A stretch of DNA of 13,553 bases from Ichthyophonus hoferi. Lineage: Eukaryota; Opisthokonta; Ichthyosporea; Ichthyophonida; Ichthyophonidae. The DNA lies in assembly GCA_002751075.1 (NCBI GenBank), contig NAOQ01000209.1, positions 50,284 through 63,836 of the forward strand, written 5' to 3'. This document shows, piece by piece, positions 1 through 11,800 of this stretch. Below the pieces are notes generated by a model. It worked only from the letters and a program-made list of their open reading frames with translations. It searched no databases and had not been told where the DNA came from. A program made the position numbers and the translations under genes. The stretch's first letter is position 1. Every line of letters starts with the position of its first letter.

Positions 1-35
1 ACATACATACATACATACATACATACATACATACA

Positions 36-69
<34 letters not shown>

Positions 70-86
70 CATACATACATACATAC
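1..86. repeat. (ATAC)n microsatellite at start of intron 23
   Basis: About 21 tetranucleotide units, with one interruption near 63-70. On the gene strand it is (GTAT)n and begins exactly at the 5' splice site of exon 23. Confidence 0.95.
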
Positions 87-161
87 CATCTGTGTGGGAA
101 TCTCAACCCTTTCACCCAGGATCTTGGCTACTACACCTGCACTTGTTATCGCCACTGCAAT
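87..161 (-). CDS. BLTP3: BLTP3-like exon 23: small-residue-rich segment
   Basis: A 25-codon exon reads IAVAITSAGVVAKILGERVE then IPTQM. The acceptor GGTTACAG and a GTATGT donor give phase 0 on both sides. No specific family motif is recognisable, so the assignment rests on phase, splice sites and position. The donor runs straight into a GTAT microsatellite. The gene continues beyond the left edge. Confidence 0.78.
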
Positions 162-2679
162 CTGTAACCCCCCCATATATACGGCTTGTAAATTCACTCA
201 GACCCCTTCTCCTTTCCCGGCCCCAGGTCAGTGTTATCACTGTAAATAATACAATATAGTAGTTACTTTTACCATAATGATGAAGTTTCATGTTTGTATA
301 TCAACTTGTGATATTAAATGCTACTCACCAATTGTTCGTTATGTATAAAAAATTAAACTTACATAATATGACAAATTTCTGATGAGTAATGATTAAAATT
401 AAAACTTTTAATTTCTTTTGGCCCTTTTAAAGGGAGGAGCTAATCGCTCATGAATGTGCGATTAATCTCATCCAATCATATATGACATGTCATGGTTTAT
501 TACGTAAATGCCCAAATTCCAATTTCTGGCCTAAGCTCGCCTTTTATCCAACCAAAAGTCATGAAAAATACCTCACGGTTTACCCTTCATCCAATTATTT
601 GTTATATCTCAGCTCCTAGCCAATCATCCTATTGATTATTTTTTATCCCTGCCTATCCAACCAATAATTTCTAGACCAATAATTGCACACAAGCCAATTA
701 TAACATGACAAAAGCTTATAAATTTTCATGAAAATTCATTTAACTCACAACTCACTTGTGCTAGGTTCAATAGAATTAGTAGGGGGTAATTTCCCACAAA
801 TCTCTCCCTACAATTACATAACCATAATCTGCACCTATCACAGAGGGTTATTTGTTTCGTTTACCCACTCTTATTAAATGATATTCCCCCAGGCAGATCG
901 CACCTCCAATCAATATAAATACATAAAATTTTAACCTTTAAAAAGTACACGTGCACTAATATATACATACCCTTCAACTATTACTTAACATGTATGTAAA
1001 TTCATTCCACCTTCATATATACCCCCCCATACAGTTAAAAACCTCCTGCTCACCTGTGTATTCTTAAGTGCTACATCTAGAAGGGGGGGTCGGTCGTGCA
1101 ATTCAAGGGATTCAGTGGGGTCCAAGAGACTTAATCGGATATTTTGCATATAGAGGCAAATTAACTGACTATTGCATTGGACTGGTACTGGGCTGGCATA
1201 ATCGGTGCCGTATGCCACTGTGTTTATATAGAGGCGTTCATCTACTTCCTATCAGAGCATAGAGTAGGATAGGGTAACATATAGTAGAAAATAGTAGGGT
1301 ATAGTAGGTTATAGAAGGGTATAATAAGATATAGTAGGGTATAGTAGGACATAGTAGGATATAGTAGGATATAGTAAGATATAGTAGGATATAGCAGGGT
1401 ATAGTAGGATATAGCAGGATATAATAGGACATAGTAGGATATAATAGGGTATAGTAGGATATAGAAGGGTATAGTAGGATATAGTAGGGTATAATAAGAT
1501 ATAGCAGGGTATAGTAGGATATATTAGGGTATAGTAAAACATAGTATGATATAGTAGGACATAATAGGATATAGTAAGATATAGTAGGGTATAGTAATGT
1601 ATAGTAGGATAGAGAATAAAGTCAGTTCCATAGGCCGCTGTGTTTATATATAGTAGAGTATGTATGGTATAGTATAAAATAGTCGGATAGTATAATATGT
1701 ATGACAGTATGATAGTAGGGAGTGTTCATAGTATAAGTGAGCTGTATGAAAGATTATGTGTGAACGAGTCAGCGACTTAATAGGTAGGAGGGCCAATGAG
1801 TAATTAATGATAAAAGTATCTAGACCAATAGGACTTCCAAAATCAAATATGGTGAGAGGATGTTGGCTATATAAAAATAGTCTAAGTCAATGACAGACAT
1901 CACATTAAAATTATTACATCCAATTAGAATGAAAGCAAAGATAATGATATATATATATACTAACCAATCATATAACGTCTTTAAAATTACTTACCGCAAG
2001 TTCCGTGATTAGGTCGACTATATGATGGTATTGTGGTTTGGTAAGGGATAGATTTAAGGCCTGATTGGCCAGTATAAATACTACCGTGTCGGCCGTTAGT
2101 GCACTACCGTTATCGGGATTCTCCTATTGGATAATGGGGTATTAGTCAAACGAGAGGACAATGTAGTTGGTTGCTTAGTAATGACAATCAAGATGATTGG
2201 CATATTAATAATGCAGTTTGATTGGTGCGGATTAGTGGTTAAACAATTAACTATTACTCTTTGGTATTCAATTGGTTCGTCAATAATTTGCCAATCATTA
2301 TTTTGTTATTATTATTGCCTTTATGCATACACACATTCATTCAACCTACATATATATATATACATGCATACACACATACATACATAAATACATACATACA
2401 TATATTGTCAAATCATACAATCACAATATATATATGTAATATATAACCTTAATCAGGATCTGTCCGACACCTACCTTATGGAAATATCTTTTTCTTAGCG
2501 AGGCCATGGTGTTGTTAGTCGCCATCGTTAGGTCATGGGTTAGGATAGTAAGATCAACTGGTTCTAATAAAGGCTATTAAGGGTTGTGATTAGTGGAAAA
2601 TCAAGCAGGGCATTAGTTATATATGTATGAATTTATGTATGATGAGCGTGAGGTCATAATTATACTTTATATTGAAGAG

Positions 2680-2719
<40 letters not shown>

Positions 2720-5700
2720 ATTGCAATACAGGAATTTACACTATAACAACCTATTACGTAGCATACTATGTACATAATCTATTTACAGACTATGCATTCC
2801 ATGTACACGTGCACACTCACCAATGGGTTGGCGTCGGGAGAAACTTGCCAATCACATGCACAGCCTTCTAATTCGATCCTCCATATACCTTCCATATGTG
2901 TCCCCAATTTACTGTTGGAGTTGTTAAAATTAACATTAAAATAAAATATTAAAATTAAAATTAAAATATAAATAAATTAAAATAATATTAATATTATCGT
3001 ACACACATTCCTCTATTGGGTTCACAGACACTTTCCATATTAGTCGTCACCTTAATGCTAGGCGTTGTTAAAATTAAAATTAAAATTATCATTAAAACTG
3101 CCATTATTACTATTATCATCATTAAAAATACATATATTTGATTGGATCTGCCATACACCTTCATATGGGCTCCCATTTTATTGTTTGAACTATTCAAATT
3201 AAAATTAAAATTACCATTCCAATTTAAATATATATTTTATTATCACAGGAACAGCCAATCAAGTGGACCCGCCAAATATCTTAAGTGTTAGACCTCATTT
3301 TAATGGCTATATAGCTTGGTTGTTATTCTCACTATTTTAATTGTCAAAAATAATTGGCCGACACATAGGGTTAGAATGCTAATATAACAACAAACCAATT
3401 CAAAATCAGTTTTTTAAAATAAAAAATAATTCTGACAGCACAAATCAACCAATGAAAAAAGGAAGGCTGGGAATAGATGTTATTAATAACCATGATTATT
3501 AGTCATTAATTCATTAAATAAATAGTTAAGCTAATCTGATACCAATTATTAGCCAATAAAATGATATTCATAAAAATGATTTCTATTTTCACCCAACATT
3601 TTAAAAATATAAAATTAAAATACGACTATGCTAAACTCTATTACACACATATATATAAAACATGCCTTATATACCTTATATGTACGACATAAATCGACTT
3701 ATCTAAATAATAAAATCTATCACAATACTTAGCAATATCTTATCGTGTCATAATTTATAATAAATACTACGTCAATATGACGTCAGAGAAAAGAAAACTT
3801 AATATATTAACACACAATGCCACTAATAGTCTAAAGCAATAATTTTTTTTGATAATTTAAAATTTACACATACATTGACGAGCCAATCGTATCAGCGATA
3901 TGAATGTCACCAGACCGGTGGGGAAAGTGATCAGTATCATTATCTTGATTTTCATTGGGTTTTGATCTGTTTAGCATAAAGTTGTTAGTAAACTAGATAG
4001 GTCTAAAGTATATTTAAAGATTAAAGGATAATAACCATTGGTTACTATCAAGAAGCGCATTATGCAAGATAAATATAGTATATCCCAATATATATTAAGA
4101 GTATATATCAATGTATGAATAGAATATATCCCAATATATATAAATAGAGTATATCCCAATATATATAAATAAAGTATATCTCAATATATATAAATAAAAT
4201 ATATTTCAATATGTATAAATAAAGTATATTTCAATATGTATAAATAAAGTATATCTCAATATATATATATTATATCATAAAACACATTATCCCATACGTT
4301 ATATACCCTATGTTATATACTATCCACCAATCAACATCCACTTACTCCATTATATCATCCTCTTTTCCCTTTTTAGAACCATGTGATAGCTGTAGCAACC
4401 AATAGAGTTAGCAGTTTGCCTTAAGGCTATAAATAGTCATCCAATCCTATGTGATACTTAAAAATATAACCATACACACAGATACATATATATATATACA
4501 GATCGAACCATCCAATCATACAGTAACATGTACACACCTTATTAGTAGATCCGTGTACGTCACCATCTTTAAATAGACGAGGGTGCACAAAGGCGGCACG
4601 GGATTGGGTGAATACATCTACTGTCCCTGGATCTTCCGCGCGATTACTAACCAGAAGCTTACTGGCCTAGAGCGCGATTAGTATAAGTATGATATAGTGG
4701 GTAAAGGTAGGATATATATGCATGATCCCAACCCAATCACAAACTACCAGTTACTATATATGTGCATAATATTGCATACTATATTAGGATATTTTAGGTT
4801 TACATGTACGCCAATATCTATAGTTCTATAGGGACCTAATTGTATTAGTGTATGTGTCGAAATATTTTGTGCTATCTCTGATCGCTAGATTACACTTATA
4901 AGGGTTGGCCTAGTCATATATGATTGGTGATGATATATTAGGTATGTATATAAGAGTGTACGTGTAACTAAAGATACATATAAGGGAACATAGTACAGCC
5001 AACCATCTGTGTCTGTTAAATAAGTGTAATTTAATAGCATTATAATATATCATATAAAACACTAATACAAATTTACCAGACACCCACCTGTAAATTCAGG
5101 ATATGATTGCGATTTTGTTGCTGCATGCTCTTAGGAGGGGGGATAACTACCTGAAAAATCAGGAATTTAATAAAAAACCATATATGGTGCATGGGATATA
5201 TATATATGGTTATCGATTTAGATCTATCATCAGCCATTCGTTGAGGAGTACCTGTGAACTTCATGAGAAATACCCAATCATATTTGTACAGTACTTATCA
5301 ATCCTTATGTTACCTTATAAGGTAGCATTCCTTAATACCAATCATTTAGTAGTTAATTGACTTACCCGGGAGTATATATTAATTATGCAATTACTAATTA
5401 CTTGAGTGAGGACCAGGCTAATACACAAAATAATTATACCTTAGCCATAACCAATATACAATGATGGTTTAGGTAACATTTATTGGTAGTCATTAATTAG
5501 TTCATGGACATACCGAGGGATTCATTATAATTATACGGGTGTCCATATCCACTGCGTCATTGTCGTTAACCTTCACGTGATGGCGTTTGACGACATTAGC
5601 GACCTGTAAAAAAACCGTTAATTAATATTCCCGGGCTAGACAATTAATATTACTAGGATATATATATTCAATCTTTCTTAAATAAGCGCTAAACCTTCTT

Positions 5701-8258
5701 GGTATGCATGTGGTGACCACTAATATTTCCCCTCGCTTTATCTAACCCATCACGCAACGTCCCATTAATTACTGTAATGATTAATCACCAGCCTACCAAT
5801 AAGGAGTGTTACGTGACATGATATACACTACATATAGGAGGAGTGGTTGAGTATGTATGCGATGTATAGAACTAAGTAGATTTAGATAATTTTCACAGTG
5901 TAATTTAGAAATAAATTCGGCTACTGCGGGAGTTAAAAACTGACTCTCTCAGTGGCAATAGCATAATTAATTAATTAATTAGTAATTAAATCACCAGGGT
6001 GGTACTTCATCTAGCCAATCTCCAACTCCTTTTTAATGATTGGTACTAGAGATTATAGTCTGACGTTTTAATTGACCTATACATCCATAAAGATTATTTG
6101 CCCAACCAAATGAGGCCCAGGTTACAATCAAAAACTCAACCTCGTAGAAAGGTTCTAGCCCCAAGTATATCATGATATGTCATATATATTCAGTCTATAT
6201 ATGGACAATAATAAATGATAATTACCTTGCACGAATCAGGGAGAGGTTGGGGTTTAAATGCCAGGGCCATGAAATTAATCATTGTATCCCATTGCTTCTT
6301 ATTATACACCACTTCGATTGGATGGATAGTAACCTTGATCGAGGGAAGAGGTACTATATATGGGTAGATAGACCGATATGGTAGATAAGGATGCGTGCAT
6401 AGTGGGATATATAGAAAGAAAGAGAGAGAAAGAGAGAGAGACAGATAAATGAATAAGGAAGAGAAGTAACTCAGTAACCAACCAAAACATTACCAATAAC
6501 CATAGAAACACAGAATATATAAACACATCCAATCAATATACATCTACAAAAACACGTGCATCCTAAAAAGGGTCATGGTATCTTCTCGGAAACCAGTCAA
6601 CCAATGAAGTGTTAATATTAAATTCCTACCCACAGGACCCTTATACATGCAATTAACACATTAAAATATAAAACATTAAAGTCTGATATATCCTAGTAAC
6701 CCATACCCTCTCAAAAATATCTTCCAATAAGAATAGCCATATAGTTCTAATTAAAAAGTAATACGCAAAAACGATTGGGTTAACATGCATGCTTCAATAA
6801 ACACGTGCATATACATATATATATCAATATATACAAAAATATACATACATATATACATACATACATACATACATGCAACATACATAATATATATATATAT
6901 ACTTATATCAAGATAAACTATAACACATATATACATACAACATATATATATACACACATACTCATTAATATAAACTATAACATATACATACATACATACA
7001 ACATATATATATAAACATATACTAATCTATACCATAACATACACACACAAACCCACCTTGAGCATTAGAACTAGGGTCCTTTAAGAAGTAATCAGCAAAC
7101 GTAACATCAATCACTGGTTCATCGTTAGATCGACTGTGTTTGGGCGAAGATGGCTGGCCAACCATTCGCATAAACTCAGGATGGGTCTCCTCCATGTGAC
7201 ATGCAGGCATCACTATGATGTCATGGCTATAAATAGAATAGTTGGTAGGTATGAAAAACAGGTCTAAATATGGTCTAAATATGGCTATGTATAAGCTACA
7301 CATCTATATTTTAGCCAATCAAAAACCAGATTGATCATTTTATGTACATATGTGAGTATAGTGGCGTTTGACTGACATATTATAACTGCAATGAGAATAG
7401 AGATACTACATAAGAAATTGTTTTAAATTTAACTGATCATAAGTCTTTATTATAATATAGACGACAGATAAAATATGGATCAATTTTTATATCATGGTTA
7501 ATACATACATACCATAACACCATATTATACAGGTACACATAGCACATGATATTATATTATATCAGACTATATACTACAATATCCTATTATATATTATACT
7601 ATATCTTACTGTATCCTACAATATCTTACTACATCAGACTAAATCTTACTCGATTATTCCACATCTTACTATATCCTATTATATCATACATACCATGACA
7701 CCTTGCATACACTCTCATTTAGCGAATGCTCTAGCGTATATCTCATACCATGGGTGTTTGTGATCCAATCATCTTCGTCCGCGTTGTATTCCCCTGGGTA
7801 TGTGATTGGTCTATAGTCAGGTGCCGTTTGTTCTGTCTATTTATAGATATAATATTATATAGCTTCACTTAGATATAGTACCTTTATTTAGCAATTAATA
7901 TAACTAATAGGAATAGGTTCTCCTATATTTATAAATAGAAATAGACTGGTAGATAGCCATACATACAAACCAATAAGAAACGCAGCAGAGAGAGGAAAAG
8001 AATAAGGGGGGCAAGGAGAGCAAATGGTATTACGTAAGGGGTAGTAAGTGGTGAGGATCTCATCTATCTGCATAATGCCCACTGGGAAGGTCCGATCTCC
8101 ATCCGTCTCTGATCATCAATACAAAGTTAGTATATATAGTACACTATATATATACAATACACTATATATATAGTACACTATATGTTATATATACTACACT
8201 ATATATATATATATACACTATATATTATATATAATACACTATATACTATATATAATAC

Positions 8259-8295
<37 letters not shown>

Positions 8296-8848
8296 CACTA
8301 TATATATACACTATATATATACAATACGCTATATAAATATAAATATATACTAAGAACACCATACATAAAGACACACATCAGCACAAAATAATGCTTAAGC
8401 AGTCATAGCTATGTTGCAATGTATTAAATATTTTTATAACAGTATGTAAGGTAGTATGTGTGTATACAAGTAGAAAATAAAAAATAAATAACAAACGTGC
8501 AAGTAGACTGTAACGATGCATGATATTAAAATTAACACTTACGGTTAAGACGAAGAATAATGCTACTAATTATAACTTTAACCTCACTGGAGGAGATATC
8601 AGCGCCAGTACCGCTAACCACTGAAATGTCCTGTAGGTCCACGATCAAGTTAGAGAGGGATTTCAATTGGCATATATATATAGATGTTTGTGATCTGTTA
8701 GTTATTAATCTAAATATTCTGCGACTTGTTTGTGATCATTTACATAAACAAACCTAATATGAAGAATTGTTGACCTTAAAACATCAATTTGTAAAAATGT
8801 AAAGTATTGAAACCCAAAATTTAGATTTTCCCAGCGCAAGACCATCTC

Positions 8849-8887
<39 letters not shown>

Positions 8888-11800
8888 GCTATATAAGGAA
8901 AATTACACGTCACACGTTTATACTGCTCACCCTCTCTTCTTCTACCATTGTATGACATGACGTTATGACGTATGAGATACCCATACAGATACATATCAAT
9001 TACAAGCCAATCAGTATCATCGTTTTTCTTTCAAATAATTATACCCAACACCCAACCCACGCCCCACAATAAAAAATTAAAACATACATCTGATTTGCCA
9101 TCAAGAGAACTGGAAACACTATTGTTCCTTTTAAGGATACTGCTGTGAAATAGATCACTGACTGAGGACGTCGGTGATTTCACAAGATCAAGATCGCCAT
9201 TACTGCCTCGATAGCCTCTATTAGAGGACACCAGGGTTAATTTTAATAGCACATTACTATTGAGCAATAGATTATTAGGTTGTATATATTTTATAAGAAT
9301 ATGTGGTAATTCTATCTCCATTTGAATATCGATAGTAGTTAATTTTGGTGGACCACCAGTAGTAATGATCACTGGATCTGTTATGTCTTTAAGGCTCAGT
9401 TGTTGTAGCAGAGGTTCTATACAAGACACCTAAACGTATACCAACTCTCTTCAGGAATGCATGTTTGTAAATATGTATCTATATGTATGTATGTGTATGC
9501 ACATCTATCACTTTATCCATATATAGATATATACTTACAGAGCCCTATGACTCGTTGCGTTAAGGTCCATAGTTACAGTGGTAGCTAATTCACTGGTGAC
9601 AGTTACCAGAGCTCCCAGTCCACAGAAGAAAGAATACGCGGTATTGATCTGGGCGTTGGTAAGCTCCCACAATACACTGTCTACAAACACCGAGCAGTGA
9701 GTGGCTACTGTGGCTGAGGTTGAGAGTCTGGAAGAGAAAAAGAGAAGGAGAGGTGTGTGAGAATAAAGGATGAGACCGAAAAGCGACAGGGTGGGTAATG
9801 GTTGGTTGGGTACCTGTTGCTATGAGGTTGTGTGATAGACGAGGAGATCTACATGTAAATAATAGAAGAAAGGTTATAGAGGGAGAGAGTAGTGTAGGAT
9901 ATTATATTATATTACGTTATAATATAGATATGATAGGACGTGATGCAATGAGAGGGAAATATACAATAATCAACACAGCCATATAATATAACATATAACA
10001 TGTATCATAATAACAATATAATATATATATTATATATTATATATATATATAACTCACACTCACAACTCACTTCTTTTTAGTACTGAGCTTTACTGTCACG
10101 GGGTTAAGAACCAATGAAAAGTTGTTAGGTGATACATGGCCATTAGGGGAGATAGTAATAGTTATGGTCTGAAGGAATAATTGTTTGTACATCAAGACCT
10201 CTGTGATTGGATGGTATAAATACATTAGATTACTTAGTATTGTGTTGTATTTTATGCATGTTATATATATATATATATATTGTCCACACTTATCTATGTC
10301 ACTGTAGTTAAAATTAAAGTATCCAATAGCCTTTGTTTAATGGATGATTAAAATGGTAAAGTCCTATTGCAACGTCTTTAATTTTTTATTGGTGCACATT
10401 AAATTTTAAATTTTTGAAATCATCCAGAAGAATGGAAACATCACAAGTATTTAGTTTCCTTTGAGGCGAATCCCATTGTACAAATAAGATTAAAATAAAA
10501 CCAAAACAAATATACAGGAATGGTAAACTGATAACCCAATATATAGAGGATATACATGCTACTCTTAAATACATATACTAATATCAATATATCATAGCTA
10601 GATAAATAATGCATACATACATACATACACACTCTATACACTATATTTACCATACCTGTGCGATTAGGAAGCATCTTTTGGGTCAAACCCAACTCCACTA
10701 TCTTCCATCTGGTTGGTTAGAAATCAGTTTCTCATTTTTACTCGTAGTCTATGACTTTCCTCAATCTCTCGGTTGCTATATTACCTATAAATAGACATGG
10801 CACCAACCAATCATATACCGTTCATGAATGTAACTAGACATACTACAGTAACAGCTAGCACATTAATGCTATAAAATACCGTTAGATTTTTGAATTTTCT
10901 CCGGAAAGCAAATGAAAATTGGCGTCATTCAACCACAATCTAAGTGGAGTCCACGGTACAAGCTAAAGAGACAAGGATGACCCGACCCGAATAGGTTCAC
11001 GAATCAGCATTGACATTCAACTACATTACACTCTAGCCCTAGGAACTGGCGAAGAGCATTACCAATTATCTCGCAGAAAATATAATCATTTGATTCACTA
11101 GAACAGAATACATCCTAAAAAAGTTAATAATACCCACTGGTCATTGGTGGAATGTAGATCCAGACGATTAATATCAATCAATAATTGAGGTAGTTCTGGG
11201 CCAGTGGTTGGATGAGCTGGGGTTGGGGTCTGTAGCGATAGGTGTAGGTAAGTACAAAGTATATGTATGCGAATAAATGACGTCATGTTATATAATATAA
11301 GATAAGATAAAATAAAAAATAATATAAGATAAAATAAGATAAAATAAAATAATATGCAATATAATATAAGGTAATATAATCTAATATAATCCAATTTATA
11401 GAATAATATAAAATAAGATAAAATATAAGATAAAATAAGATAAAATAATATACAATACAGTATAATATATTATAATATAATGTTACACGAGATAACTTAA
11501 ATATAACATGCTATGATATAATGATGTATGTATGATAAGATACAGTATAAACAGTATAATACATATATAATATATCTACTATAACTGGGTGTTGTAGAAA
11601 GAACGCATGTGTATTAGTCATGGCCCTCTGCCATATCATAATCTACTGTAAACTTATAGCTTATTAAATGCTGTCATTTGCAATAATCTCATGAGCAAAC
11701 TCCGATACAATTGGGCCATTAATTAGCAGGTCACATGCCTTGCATCTGACGCGGATATGCTTAATTTGGACAGTAATTCCATCCACAATTTTCTCAGCAA

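Larger units (their letters stand above)
1165..1994 (-). other. Intron 21, mostly minisatellite
   Basis: 830 bases: the decamer array, a degenerate TAGTATA-rich tail to about 1720, then AT-rich unique sequence with CCAAT motifs. No further exon is visible, and exons 21 and 22 join in phase 0. Confidence 0.75.
6312..7056 (-). other. Intron 12 with purine tract and TA/CATA array
   Basis: 745 bases: the GA tract, AT-rich unique sequence to about 6800, and the TATA/CATA array to about 7020. No exon found; exons 12 and 13 join in phase 1. Confidence 0.72.

Noticed and set aside
198-239. Candidate 42-base exon in intron 22 (DNTDLGPGKEKGS), with a TTTACAG acceptor and a GTGAAT donor
   Set aside because: It needs phase 2 on both sides, while exons 22 and 23 both have phase 0 there; in phase 0 it starts with two stop codons.
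276-384. C/D snoRNA-like boxes (ATGATGA ... CTGA) on the plus strand in intron 22
   Set aside because: Antisense to the host gene, no closing stem, and no C'/D' pair; expected by chance in AT-rich DNA.
162-1053. Transposon or MITE ends in the CCAAT-rich introns
   Set aside because: I could not find a pair of terminal inverted repeats with target duplications; the CCAAT motifs are too short and evenly spread.
1238-1542. Long minus-strand open frames with YYILLYPTIS-type repeats
   Set aside because: They are only the 10-bp minisatellite read through; no splice sites or homology.
5103-5360. 85-codon plus-strand open frame
   Set aside because: Antisense to exon 15, which has strong splice sites and conserved context; no recognisable domain.
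6751-7014. Tyrosine/isoleucine-rich frames on both strands, and similar ones at 8182-8391 and 2623-2871
   Set aside because: Translations of TATA/CATA microsatellites. The last also crosses exon 19 on the wrong strand.
8543-9429. Adhesion-receptor GAIN-like domain, suggested by the pattern IELPHILIKYIQPNNLLL
   Set aside because: The neighbouring exons clearly give the BLTP3 motif order; there is no GPS cleavage motif or membrane helix.
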